DNA from: UBA1941 sp046329555
GTDB taxonomy: Bacteria > Bacteroidota > Bacteroidia > Chitinophagales > LD1
Assembly: GCA_046329555.1 (NCBI GenBank)
Contig: JAXLUK010000003.1
Location: 248,001-312,000 of the forward strand
DNA: 64,000 nucleotides
Direction of reading: 5' to 3'
The notes beneath the pieces were generated by a model. That model did not search any database. It saw nothing but the letters and a program-made list of their open reading frames with translations, and was not told the origin of the DNA. Shown in pieces: positions 26,795 through 35,843 of this stretch. Both the position numbers and the translations under genes were made by a program. How positions within the stretch are numbered: the first letter of the stretch is position 1; each line of letters opens with the position of its first letter.

Positions 26795-28077
26795 AGCGAT
26801 GGCAATTTTCGTCGGTAACTGCGCTGCAGTTGTTTCAACTGTCGCGCTTTGGCGGGTTTCTGCTCACCGGCATTTTGTTTGCCAGAATGGGCGTAGAAAA
26901 ATCTTCTATCGGACGGTTTGAAACCTTTCTTTGGCTAACTAATCTGTGCAGTTTTTTTTGGATTACTGGTTTGATGAATTCGCTTTTGGCCATCTATCCG
27001 AAGGCGGATGCTGATGATCAAAAACGTTTATTATCGAATGCCTTTTTAACCATTTCCGTAGTTAGTGTGGTAATTGCCGTGAGCCTGATAGTGCTTCCGG
27101 TGCCTGAGCGGCCTTGGTTGTATTTACTGTTCAACAATCCCGCCTTCATCATTGAATTTTTATTGTTTTTAAAAGGAAGAAATAACTGGCTCATTGGTTA
27201 TGGCGTGACCACTGCTATCCTTCAAATTTTGTTGTGTTTGATGCCCTTGCATTTGGGTTACTCCATTGAAACCGCCATGCATGGCCTGGAGTTTCTGGCT
27301 TTTCTAAAGTTTCTGGTAGCTATTGTACTACTACTACAACTAAACGGCTTTTCTCCGGAATGGCGCACCGCCGTTGAACATTTCAAAAGTGCGTGGCCGC
27401 TGGTTATCAGTTTCTTTGTAAATGGCAGTGCGGTTTTGATTGATGGCACTATGGTGCAACATTATTTTCCGGTAGAACAGTTCGCTGTTTTCCAGTATGG
27501 TTCCCGCGAGTTCCCGCTGTTTACCATTTTAGCGGCCGCATTGGGCACCGCGCTCATTCCGGAAATTGCCCGCCATCCTGCTACCGGCCTGCAATCCATG
27601 AAAGACCGTACCGCGCGGTACATGCACTTATTTTTTCCTGTTGCTATTCTACTCACCCTGTTTGGGCCGGCTATTTACACCTTCGTTTTCTCGCCTGCTT
27701 TCATCGAAAGCGGATACATCTTTTCTGCGTTGATGTTACTCACCATTCCGCGGTTGTTCTTTCCCCATGTAGTCTTGAACGGATTACGGCAAAACCGCCA
27801 TATCATGTGGATTTCATTGGCAGAAATGGCGGTTAACCTATTGGCCAGCCTGTTGCTTATGCATTATTTTGGTTTGATTGGAGTTGCCTATGGTACAATA
27901 GTAGCCTTCGTATTTGAAAAGGTTATACTGGCCATAGTGGTGCAACGTTCGCTGCAGATCCAACCGCAACAATATGCCAGATTGCCCTTGTATGCCGCCT
28001 ATTCGGCGCTGTTATTGCTGGCCTACGTGGTTTCACTGGTTCTGCCATGGCATCAATGGCTGGCTGTATCAGGCTAA
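26791..28077 (+). CDS. Polysaccharide flippase-like (MOP/Wzx-type) membrane protein
   Basis: This 428-residue integral membrane protein has about 12 hydrophobic helices and the look of a Wzx/MATE-type polysaccharide or lipid-linked saccharide flippase (LSRFGGFLLTGILFARMG, AVFQYGSREFPLFTILAAALGTALIPEIA, ALMLLTIPRLFFPHVVLNGLRQNRHI, GLIGVAYGTIVAFVFEKV). The start is GTG at 26791, overlapping the stop of the CtpA gene (GTGA). No glycosyltransferase cluster surrounds it, so the substrate is unknown. Its 3' end overlaps the convergent hydrolase gene by 9 bp. Confidence 0.75.
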   Translation: MKRWQFSSVTALQLFQLSRFGGFLLTGILFARMGVEKSSIGRFETFLWLTNLCSFFWITGLMNSLLAIYPKADADDQKRLLSNAFLTISVVSVVIAVSLIVLPVPERPWLYLLFNNPAFIIEFLLFLKGRNNWLIGYGVTTAILQILLCLMPLHLGYSIETAMHGLEFLAFLKFLVAIVLLLQLNGFSPEWRTAVEHFKSAWPLVISFFVNGSAVLIDGTMVQHYFPVEQFAVFQYGSREFPLFTILAAALGTALIPEIARHPATGLQSMKDRTARYMHLFFPVAILLTLFGPAIYTFVFSPAFIESGYIFSALMLLTIPRLFFPHVVLNGLRQNRHIMWISLAEMAVNLLASLLLMHYFGLIGVAYGTIVAFVFEKVILAIVVQRSLQIQPQQYARLPLYAAYSALLLLAYVVSLVLPWHQWLAVSG

Positions 28078-28833
28078 TAAAAACCGGTTCACCGATGCAA
28101 CGAAATCAGGGAAATTATCGGCATGCACCCAATGCCCGCTTCCAGAAATTTCTTCTAATTCATTATTGGGAAACATTTGCTGAATGAGGGCGTAATTTTC
28201 TGCATTCACATAATCTGATAAGCTCCCCTTTACAAAAAGTGAAGAGCCAGTGAATGGCGCCCCCCCTGAAACACCGGTTGAAATAGCGGCGTAGTTTCGG
28301 TGTAAAGCAGCTAAGTTAAATCGCCAACGAAAGTGATTCTCGTCATCCCGATATAAACTCTTCATTAAAAACTGAATCGTGCTATTATCACGGATTCTCA
28401 ATCGTAGGATATCTTCTGCCTGTTGTCTGGAAGTTAACTGTTCCAATGGCACGGCTTCCAGCGCCTTAAAGATGTAAGTATGGCGGTCTTCATATTGAAC
28501 CGGCGCTACATCTACCACCACCAGTTTAGCCATACGCTCAGGATGTTGCAAAGCCACCTGCATCGCTACTTTACCACCCATAGAATGACCCACCAGATGA
28601 GCTTTCGAGATGTTCTGCTCGTCCATGAATTGTAGCAAATCGTTGGCTAGTAATTCGTAGTTGAAATCATCCGACCAAGGCGAACGGCCGTGATTGCGCT
28701 GGTCGATTGTATATACTTTAAAATTAGCTCCCCAGGCTTTGGCAACCGTTTGCCAGTTATCCAGAGAACCCATCAAGCCATGCAATACGATGACGGGAAA
28801 ACCTGCTCCCGTATCTTTGTAATGCAGTTCCAT
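28069..28833 (-). CDS. Alpha/beta hydrolase (YbfF-type esterase)
   Basis: The 254-residue cytoplasmic alpha/beta hydrolase has the oxyanion region VLHGLMGSLDNWQ, the strand motif YTIDQRNHGRSPWS and the nucleophile elbow LVGHSMGGKVA (Ser). The C-terminal catalytic His is in ISGSGHWVHADNFPDF. This is closest to the YbfF/acyl-CoA esterase style; the substrate is unknown. It starts 5 nt after the stop of a TonB-dependent receptor and is likely in its operon. Its stop lies inside the 3' end of the convergent flippase gene. Confidence 0.88.
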   Translation of the reverse strand: MELHYKDTGAGFPVIVLHGLMGSLDNWQTVAKAWGANFKVYTIDQRNHGRSPWSDDFNYELLANDLLQFMDEQNISKAHLVGHSMGGKVAMQVALQHPERMAKLVVVDVAPVQYEDRHTYIFKALEAVPLEQLTSRQQAEDILRLRIRDNSTIQFLMKSLYRDDENHFRWRFNLAALHRNYAAISTGVSGGAPFTGSSLFVKGSLSDYVNAENYALIQQMFPNNELEEISGSGHWVHADNFPDFVASVNRFLLA

Positions 28834-28838
28834 GAGAG

Positions 28839-31637
28839 TTAGCTCGCTTTTTTGTGTACTGGCTTACCCCATTGGTAAGTTAATTGCAGCGTAAAATTAA
28901 CCGGGGCTTCCACAAAACCCGGACGAAGCGTATAGGCATGGTTCGTGAAATTCTTGACGATAAATGTGCCGGTAAACCGGTCTTTGTAGTTGTAACCCAA
29001 TCGCGCATCCAACACGGCATCCCAACGATTAGCGCGTTCTAAACGCCAGTTATAAATTCCCGGCAAGTTGTAGTTAGGGTCAATGCGCTTCATCGGGCCT
29101 GTTATCGTAGCGGTGAAACCAATAATGATGCCTTTGTACACCGTCTGGATGTCAGCTTTAGCGGCATGTTCTACCCTGAAATTCAGATATTTTGAAGTTG
29201 AATCCTTCGGATCCGGATTGAGGTTTCTTGGATTCATATAGGTGTATCCTACCAACAAATTCAACGGCACACCAAATATAGATCCTGTTCCAACTGCTGA
29301 AATTTCAGCACCCCAAATACGCGCATTGCTGATGTTCTTAGCCTGCGCCTTGATGGAGAAGCGGTAAGCATCGGGAATCACCACCGGATAAGGCGCTGTA
29401 GCTGTTACAAATTCAATCATGTTTCTATACATGTTGATATAGGCAGAAACATCTGCATAGAATACCCAACGGCTTAATTTCACCCCTTGCTTAATTCCAA
29501 TCTCGGCACTCCATCCGCTTTCTGGCTTCAAGCCGAAATTCGGAATGGCATAGGCGCCGCTTCGCGGCGTTTGCACAAATTTTTCTGCAATGGCAGGATA
29601 GCGATAGCCCTGACCAAACGATGCCCTGATATAGGTTCCTTCAATAGGCTGGTAATTAATACCAATACGGAATAATGGTTTTACAGGCGCCGTAATGCGA
29701 TGCGCGCTATCACGACGTCCCGCCCAGTTTATAAAATCAAGGTCGTTGGTAGTAGTAGTTGTATCCAATTTGAAGTAGTCAACACGCATACCCGCTGAAA
29801 TAGTCAACTTCTTGAAGAACTTCTTTTCGATCTGAATAAACGCTCCGGCATTAGCGGCAAACCGATTGCCGAAAGTTACACTCACCACACGGGCATAAGA
29901 ACCGGAAATACCGGTCTGAATATTCAAACCGATATCTCGAAACTGCCTGTTAAAAGAATATTCACCATAAATCTGATTTGAAAAACTACTATCACCAGAG
30001 GTGTTATTGCTGGTAACATGATAATAGCGCACTTTCAAACTATGCTTTCCTTCATGCTTATCGTAATAGTTGATGTATGGATCCCAATTGAACGTCCATG
30101 CCTTGCACAAATCAGTTTCTGGTTTAACGTGGCTGGCAAACAATAGCAGACTATCGCCGCTTTTGTAATCGGGATACAGTGGACGTAAGTAATCAGGAAG
30201 GGTGTCGGCCTTATAATTTTGAAACAAGAAGAAGTCATCGTACTTTTCGTAAGCAAAGTTCATGTTCATACCGATTGCCAAACGGTCTAGTTGATGAGGT
30301 ACATATTTCACTTTCAGAAAGGCCCGGTAGGTTTCATTTCTAAGGTGATACGCATATCCTTGATTTGCTGACTGAGCGCCATTAAAAACGATATCCACAT
30401 CGCCGTATTTGGCGGCATGTACATAAGCCATGCTTCCGAACAAAGGCGGAATCTTCACATTGCTGTTTCTGAAACGCGGGTAGAACCACGTCCAATCCGA
30501 CTTTTGATACAACCCGTATGCACCACCATTAATGAATACTTTATTGAATGGTTCATCTTTTTTGGGTGTAATGGTTCGGATGTTCAATGAACCAATTAAG
30601 GCAGATGAACCATAAGCCGCCGAAGAAGCGCCTTTCACCAATTCAATTTGTTCGATGGCTTCAACCGGTAGCGTAGACCAGCGGATCCCGCCGTTCTCCG
30701 GGCTAATCATGGGCAGTTCATCTAACAATGCCAATACCCGGTTGCTGGTGGCATCGGCAAAACCCGATCCCCCGCGGATAGAAATGGTTTTACCCAGCAT
30801 GGTTACACCAGGTACTTTATTCATTGCTTCATTTACGGATTGCGCGCTTTGCGTTAAATTTTGCCCCTTCAGTACTTCCATTGAGTTAAACTCTTCACCC
30901 AATTTCTTTTCATACTTGCTACCGGTAACCACCACAATATCCATGGTTTTAGCAATCTCGGTCATCATGAAATTCAACACCTTTTCTTCGCCTTCCTTAA
31001 TGGTAATTACATCCAGCGCGCGCTGCTGATAACCCAAATAAGTAGCATCCAGTACCACTAATCCCACCGGAACTGTCAATTGGTAATTACCCTCCATATC
31101 CGTCGAGATTCCGTTAGCCGTACCTCTTACCTTTATGTTCACTCCAATCATCGGAGAGCCATCTTTTTCATCGGTAATTTTCCCTTTCACCGTCACCATT
31201 CCTTTTGTGGCTGGAACATTCTTTTTAGACGCAATGGAATCTGAAGATTTGGCTTCAGCATTCGCCGAACCGGAAAGCGGTGTTGTTACCGCAGTAACAA
31301 CCGGCTCAGCGCTTACTTGCACCTTGCCATCGGCAGTTTTCATAAATAGTTTCAGATTTTTGATTTCTCCCGCACTTACGGCAACAGGCTCCACCTCAGG
31401 AGAAGGATATGCAGAGGAGAAAATCTGCAATTGAATACGTCCAGCCTTCGTTTTCAGGGCGAAATCGCCGTTGGCATCGGTCAGCGTTTCATCTGAAGAA
31501 TTGGCTACACGAATCACCGCACCGGCTACCGGCTTGCCTTCGGGAACGTCGGTAAGGTGTCCGCGTAGGGTAGCATCCTGAGCCTGAGTGCTCAGCATCC
31601 ACATGAATAGATTAAGAATAGTTAACAATTGTTTCAT
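28839..31637 (-). CDS. TonB-dependent outer-membrane receptor with two carboxypeptidase-like regulatory domains
   Basis: The 932-residue outer-membrane transporter has a signal peptide (LNLFMWMLSTQAQ), then two carboxypeptidase-regulatory-like (CarbopepD_reg) domains: one at residues 22-100 (ATLRGHLTDVPEGKPVAGAVI) and one at about 147-230 (VTVKGKITDEKDGSPMIGVNI). Between them is a Ser/Ala/Thr linker. The TonB plug follows (MDIVVVTGSKYEKK, SIRGGSGFADATSNRVLALLD, IEQIELVKGASSAAYGSSAL), then a 22-strand-type barrel ending FTLQLTYQWGKPVHKKAS. No SusD partner follows, so this is not a standard glycan locus. An iron, cofactor or peptide substrate cannot be told from sequence. It heads an operon with the alpha/beta hydrolase. 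Confidence 0.92.
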   Translation of the reverse strand: MKQLLTILNLFMWMLSTQAQDATLRGHLTDVPEGKPVAGAVIRVANSSDETLTDANGDFALKTKAGRIQLQIFSSAYPSPEVEPVAVSAGEIKNLKLFMKTADGKVQVSAEPVVTAVTTPLSGSANAEAKSSDSIASKKNVPATKGMVTVKGKITDEKDGSPMIGVNIKVRGTANGISTDMEGNYQLTVPVGLVVLDATYLGYQQRALDVITIKEGEEKVLNFMMTEIAKTMDIVVVTGSKYEKKLGEEFNSMEVLKGQNLTQSAQSVNEAMNKVPGVTMLGKTISIRGGSGFADATSNRVLALLDELPMISPENGGIRWSTLPVEAIEQIELVKGASSAAYGSSALIGSLNIRTITPKKDEPFNKVFINGGAYGLYQKSDWTWFYPRFRNSNVKIPPLFGSMAYVHAAKYGDVDIVFNGAQSANQGYAYHLRNETYRAFLKVKYVPHQLDRLAIGMNMNFAYEKYDDFFLFQNYKADTLPDYLRPLYPDYKSGDSLLLFASHVKPETDLCKAWTFNWDPYINYYDKHEGKHSLKVRYYHVTSNNTSGDSSFSNQIYGEYSFNRQFRDIGLNIQTGISGSYARVVSVTFGNRFAANAGAFIQIEKKFFKKLTISAGMRVDYFKLDTTTTTNDLDFINWAGRRDSAHRITAPVKPLFRIGINYQPIEGTYIRASFGQGYRYPAIAEKFVQTPRSGAYAIPNFGLKPESGWSAEIGIKQGVKLSRWVFYADVSAYINMYRNMIEFVTATAPYPVVIPDAYRFSIKAQAKNISNARIWGAEISAVGTGSIFGVPLNLLVGYTYMNPRNLNPDPKDSTSKYLNFRVEHAAKADIQTVYKGIIIGFTATITGPMKRIDPNYNLPGIYNWRLERANRWDAVLDARLGYNYKDRFTGTFIVKNFTNHAYTLRPGFVEAPVNFTLQLTYQWGKPVHKKAS

Positions 31638-31707
31638 GGTCGATATAAATAAACGTCGCTTTTCTTTCAGTCAAAGGGCGTAAAAGTAATTTTTTTCACT
31701 TTTGAAT

Positions 31708-31715
31708 TACCTTCG
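31708..31715 (+). promoter_or_regulatory. lpdA operon promoter, TACCTTCG
   Basis: TACCTTCG fits the TAnnTTYG consensus used elsewhere in the window. Starting 5 nt past its G gives a leader of about 15 nt to the ATG at 31735. It shares a short control region with the divergent TonB receptor gene. Confidence 0.6.
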
Positions 31716-31734
31716 CCCCCAAAATTCAATAAAC

Positions 31735-33135
31735 ATGTCATATCAGGTAACCGTTATCGGTTCAGGCCCCGGGGGCTATATTGCCGCCATTCGCTGCGCA
31801 CAGCTAGGAATGAAAACTGCGCTAATTGAAAAGTACGACACCCTTGGTGGTACCTGTCTGAACGTGGGCTGCATTCCATCTAAGGCGCTATTAGATACTT
31901 CTGAACATTATCACAACGCCCATAAGCGCTTTGCCGATTTTGGTATTGGAGTTAAAGGACTATCGGTTGATTTTGAACGCATGATTGCGCGCAAAGCGGA
32001 AGTGGTTAAGCAAACCTGCGATGGCATTACCTTTCTCATGAAGAAAAATAAAATTGATGTTTTCACCGGTGTTGGAAAATTCGTGAACAAGAATAAGATC
32101 GCCATCACCGCGGCCAACGGTCAAGTTCAGGAAATTGAAACCGAAAAAACCATCATTGCCACCGGTTCCAAACCAACGGCGCTGCCCTTCCTGCCTATTG
32201 ATAAAAAAAGAATCATTACCTCTACGGAAGCGCTTTCGCTGAAGGAGGTGCCCTCACACTTAATAATCATTGGCGGAGGTATTATTGGGGTAGAACTGGG
32301 CTCTGTTTATCTGCGCCTGGGCGCCAAGGTTACGGTTGTAGAATATCTAGATAAAATCATTCCTTCGATGGACGATGATTTGGGGCGCGAGCTGCAGCGT
32401 TGTCTGAAAAAAGATGGAATGGAATTCATGTTGTCACACAAAGTGAGCGGCGCCACGGTGAAAGGAAAAACCGTGACCGTGACGGCAGAAAATAAGCAGG
32501 GAGAAAAAGTAGAAATCAAGGGCGATTATTGTCTGGTAGCGGTAGGAAGAAGTCCGTACACAGAAGGACTGGGATTAGAAAATATCGGTTTATCGCTAGA
32601 TGAACGCAAGCGCATTCCGGTAAATGAACATTTAGAAACAGTAGTACCCGGAATTTTCGCCATTGGCGATGTTATCAAAGGGGCTATGCTGGCGCACAAA
32701 GCAGAAGAGGAAGGTGTATTTGTGGCAGAATATATGGCGGGGCAACGGCCACACATCAATTACCAATTAATACCGGGCGTGGCTTACACCTGGCCCGAGG
32801 CGGCTAGTGTAGGCGCCACCGAGCAGGAGTTAAAGCAAGCCGGCCGGGCTTTCAAAAGCGGTAAATTCCCGATGCGTGCACTAGGTCGTGCCAGAGCCTC
32901 AGGGGATGTAGACGGCTTTGTAAAAGTTCTTGCCGATAAAGAAACCGATGAAATTCTGGGCGTTCATATGATTGGGCCGCGTTGTGCCGATTTAATCATT
33001 GAAGGCGTAGTGGCCATGGAATATCGGGCCAGCGCAGAAGATGTTGCCCGCATGAGCCACCCCCACCCTACCTATACCGAGGCATTTAAAGAGGCTTGCC
33101 TGGCAGCCACTGAAAATCGCCCATTAAACATGTAA
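31735..33135 (+). CDS. lpdA: Dihydrolipoyl dehydrogenase (E3)
   Basis: E3 is the FAD enzyme that re-oxidises dihydrolipoamide in the pyruvate, 2-oxoglutarate and branched-chain complexes and in the glycine cleavage system. The 466-residue product shows the FAD-binding GSGPGGYIAAIRCAQLG, the redox-active disulfide GGTCLNVGCIPSKALL (Cys41/Cys46), the NAD-binding GGGIIGVELGSVYLRLG, the FAD motif FAIGDVIKGAMLAHKAEEEG, and the C-terminal catalytic pair in SHPHPTYTEAFKEA. I start at the ATG at 31735, as the upstream start at 31702 lies before the promoter. The E1 alpha gene (pdhA) is 21 kb away. It heads a four-gene operon. Confidence 0.96.
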   Translation: MSYQVTVIGSGPGGYIAAIRCAQLGMKTALIEKYDTLGGTCLNVGCIPSKALLDTSEHYHNAHKRFADFGIGVKGLSVDFERMIARKAEVVKQTCDGITFLMKKNKIDVFTGVGKFVNKNKIAITAANGQVQEIETEKTIIATGSKPTALPFLPIDKKRIITSTEALSLKEVPSHLIIIGGGIIGVELGSVYLRLGAKVTVVEYLDKIIPSMDDDLGRELQRCLKKDGMEFMLSHKVSGATVKGKTVTVTAENKQGEKVEIKGDYCLVAVGRSPYTEGLGLENIGLSLDERKRIPVNEHLETVVPGIFAIGDVIKGAMLAHKAEEEGVFVAEYMAGQRPHINYQLIPGVAYTWPEAASVGATEQELKQAGRAFKSGKFPMRALGRARASGDVDGFVKVLADKETDEILGVHMIGPRCADLIIEGVVAMEYRASAEDVARMSHPHPTYTEAFKEACLAATENRPLNM

Positions 33136-33136
33136 T

Positions 33137-33910
33137 ATGCATTTTATCAATACGTCGGTAGACCAACGCATCGGCTACATTACCCTAAACCGCCCAGAGC
33201 AGCGCAATGCACTAAGCGGCGCCCTGGTGAAAGAATTACAAACCGCATTTTCTGAAATGGAGCAGGATGACCGCGTCAAGGTCATCGTACTGCGAGCCAA
33301 TGGTCCCGTGTTTAGCGCCGGAGCAGATTTGGCCTATCTCACCCAGTTACAACAAAACAGTTTTGATGAAAACTACGCAGATTCATCATCACTGGCTCAT
33401 TTGTTTAGAAGCATCTACGAACACAAAAAAGTAGTGATTGCTCAGGTACAGGGACATGCCATTGCAGGTGGCTGCGGGCTAGCAACTATCGCCGACTTTA
33501 CCTTCGCCGTTCCAGAAGCGCAATTCGGTTATACAGAAGTGAAGATTGGCTTCATTCCGGCGCTGGTCAGTATTTTTCTTACCAGAAAAATTGGCGAAGG
33601 GAAGGCACGCGATTTATTGCTGAGCGGCAGGTTGATTAGTGCTGGCGAAGCGTTAAACATGGGTTTAATCACCAAAGTAATTGAGACCAATGCCTTAGAT
33701 GTTGCAGTGCAACAGTTTGCGCTTGAATTGTGCGCCACTACCAGTGCCCTATCGCTTCAGTTAACCAAGGAATTACTGGCTAAAGTAAATGATTTGCCCT
33801 TGGGCGAAGCGTTAGATTACGCAGCCAAGCAAAACGCGCATTGCCGCGCATCAGCAGATTGCAAGAAAGGCATTGCTGCATTTTTATCAAAAGAAAAAAT
33901 CACCTGGTAA
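33137..33910 (+). CDS. Enoyl-CoA hydratase/isomerase family protein
   Basis: This crotonase-fold protein acts on acyl-CoA thioesters. The 257-residue product has the family motifs NRPEQRNALSGALVKEL, GPVFSAGADLAYL, IAQVQGHAIAGGCGLATIADF and GYTEVKIGFIPALVSIF. In classical hydratases two glutamates are catalytic; here the GCGLATIADF and FGYTEVKIGF regions keep a glutamate only in the second, so methylglutaconyl-CoA hydratase-like or isomerase activity is possible. The start is 1 nt after the lpdA stop, and its TAA overlaps the next ATG (TAATG), indicating coupled translation with the helicase. Confidence 0.9.
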   Translation: MHFINTSVDQRIGYITLNRPEQRNALSGALVKELQTAFSEMEQDDRVKVIVLRANGPVFSAGADLAYLTQLQQNSFDENYADSSSLAHLFRSIYEHKKVVIAQVQGHAIAGGCGLATIADFTFAVPEAQFGYTEVKIGFIPALVSIFLTRKIGEGKARDLLLSGRLISAGEALNMGLITKVIETNALDVAVQQFALELCATTSALSLQLTKELLAKVNDLPLGEALDYAAKQNAHCRASADCKKGIAAFLSKEKITW

Positions 33911-35166
33911 TGAGTTCATTTCACGATTTCAATTTCCATCCCGAATTACAATCCGGGCTCGATGCTATGGGATATAAAACCCCCACACCTATTCAGCAAC
34001 AAGCCATTCCGGCTGTCATGGCCGGAAAAGATTTGATTGCCTGTGCGCAAACCGGCACCGGAAAAACAGCCGCATATTTGCTGCCTATTCTGAATAAAAT
34101 TAAAACTGCAGGAACCACCTCCATCAACACCCTGGTGATTGCGCCCACGCGAGAGTTAGCCCTTCAAATTGACCAACAAATTGAAGCGTTGGGCTATTTC
34201 AGTGGTGTGAGTTCGCTGGCGGTATATGGCGGCGGCGATGGCGTGGCCTGGGAACAACAAAAGCGCGCCTTACAAATGGGCGCCGATATTATTATTGCTA
34301 CCCCGGGTCGTTTAATTTCCATGTTATCGCAACACACGCTTGATTTAAGCGGATTTCAGCATCTGATATTGGATGAGGCTGATCGGATGCTGGATATGGG
34401 TTTTCACGATGACATCATGCGTATCATCAGCTATTTACCTAAAGAACGCCAAACGCTGCTGTTCAGCGCTACTATGCCGCCTAAAATCAGATCGTTGGCT
34501 TCGAAAATTTTGCTGAACCCAGAGCAAATAAATATCGCCATTTCAAAACCGGCGGAAGGAATTTTGCAGCAGGCCTACCTGGTTTATAACCCGCACAAGC
34601 TGGAATTACTCAAATCTATTCTGAAAGATACGCATTACCAGAGCATCATCGTTTTTTGCAGCACTAAAGAGAATGTGAAGAAGTTGTATAACGAATTGCG
34701 CAAAACAAAAATCACAGTGCGCTCCTTCCATTCTGATTTGGAACAAAAAGAACGGGAAGAAATCATGCAGGATTTCAAGAACAGAAAACTGCAAATGATT
34801 GTTGGAACAGACATCTTATCACGGGGTATTGATGTGGAAGGAATTGATTTGGTAGTCAATTACGATGTGCCACCAGATGCAGAAGATTATATCCATCGCA
34901 TTGGCCGTACGGCGCGGGCAGCCAGTACCGGAACGGCTATCACCTTCATTAATGATATCGACCAAATGCGTTTTCATAGGATTGAAGAATTGATGGAACG
35001 TCAGGTGCAGAAGGTAGCCTTGCCGGAACATTTGCCGCCCGGGCCTGAATATCAGCCTAAAAGGCGCCCTGCTCATATGGGAATGCCCGGTAAGAAACGC
35101 CCATCACATCCCAAAAAATCATTTAACCGAAAGCAACCTCCGGGTCATCACACGCCAAAAGGATAA
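33910..35166 (+). CDS. DEAD-box ATP-dependent RNA helicase
   Basis: This RNA helicase acts in RNA remodelling, ribosome assembly or decay. The 418-residue protein has the Q motif (TPTPIQQQAIP), motif I AQTGTGKT, PTRELALQI, TPGRLI, the DEAD motif LDEADRMLDMGFHDD, FSAT, then the helicase C domain with VGTDILSRGIDVEGIDLVVNYDVP and HRIGRTARA. The C-terminal tail is basic (RRPAHMGMPGKKRPSHPKKSF), typical of RhlE/CsdA-like proteins that bind structured RNA. I use the ATG at 33910, which overlaps the previous stop by one base; the frame extends to 33841 but that part lies inside the hydratase gene. Confidence 0.95.
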   Translation: MSSFHDFNFHPELQSGLDAMGYKTPTPIQQQAIPAVMAGKDLIACAQTGTGKTAAYLLPILNKIKTAGTTSINTLVIAPTRELALQIDQQIEALGYFSGVSSLAVYGGGDGVAWEQQKRALQMGADIIIATPGRLISMLSQHTLDLSGFQHLILDEADRMLDMGFHDDIMRIISYLPKERQTLLFSATMPPKIRSLASKILLNPEQINIAISKPAEGILQQAYLVYNPHKLELLKSILKDTHYQSIIVFCSTKENVKKLYNELRKTKITVRSFHSDLEQKEREEIMQDFKNRKLQMIVGTDILSRGIDVEGIDLVVNYDVPPDAEDYIHRIGRTARAASTGTAITFINDIDQMRFHRIEELMERQVQKVALPEHLPPGPEYQPKRRPAHMGMPGKKRPSHPKKSFNRKQPPGHHTPKG

Positions 35167-35171
35167 CTCCC

Positions 35172-35837
35172 ATGAACCTAAAAAAAATCTACTTGGTACC
35201 CGGCTTGGGTGCTGATAAGCGGATGTATGAACCGCAGTTGAAAGTACTTAGGAATACAGAAGTTCTGGAGCATCAGCTTCCTGATAAAAACATGTCGCTG
35301 CGCGATTATGCCAGGTTGTTAGCCACCCGTATCGATACCTCGCAGCCCTTTAATTTACTAGGCACATCACTGGGTGGAATCGTTTGTATTGAACTCAGTC
35401 AATTGGTTCAGCCCGATAAAATCATCCTGATTAATTCAGTGAAGAATCGCGGAGAAATGCCCTTGTGGATGCGTATGTTCAAATTTGTACCCTTACACCG
35501 ACTGGCGAGCGGCGAGCGGTTGCGCAGTATGAGTAATGCCAACCTCAAGCGTTTAATGAATACCCGCGATACAAGGGTTATGCAATTGATTCGTCAAATG
35601 CATGATGATGCCGATCCGCGATTTATTGAATGGGCGGTGAACGCCATAATCAAGTGGAAACCACCAACTAAAATTCGCGAGGACATTGTACATCTGCATG
35701 GTACTGCTGATCGTTTGTTTCCATACAGAAATATTTACAACGCCATTCCTGTAAAAGGCGGTTCACACATTATGAATATGATGCAACCGCACGACGTGAA
35801 TAATATTCTGCAAGATATTTTAGACGAGATTGAGTAG
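35172..35837 (+). CDS. Alpha/beta hydrolase
   Basis: A 221-residue alpha/beta hydrolase with an N-terminal YLVPGLGADKRMYEPQL segment, the nucleophile elbow NLLGTSLGGIVCIEL (Ser in GTSLGG) and a C-terminal Asp/His region (HLHGTADRLFPYRN, VKGGSHIMNM). No signal peptide, so probably cytoplasmic. The last gene of the lpdA-hydratase-helicase operon, it starts 5 nt after the helicase stop. The substrate is not recognisable. Its stop lies 6 nt from the convergent GH13 stop. Confidence 0.85.
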   Translation: MNLKKIYLVPGLGADKRMYEPQLKVLRNTEVLEHQLPDKNMSLRDYARLLATRIDTSQPFNLLGTSLGGIVCIELSQLVQPDKIILINSVKNRGEMPLWMRMFKFVPLHRLASGERLRSMSNANLKRLMNTRDTRVMQLIRQMHDDADPRFIEWAVNAIIKWKPPTKIREDIVHLHGTADRLFPYRNIYNAIPVKGGSHIMNMMQPHDVNNILQDILDEIE

Positions 35838-35843
35838 AGGCAG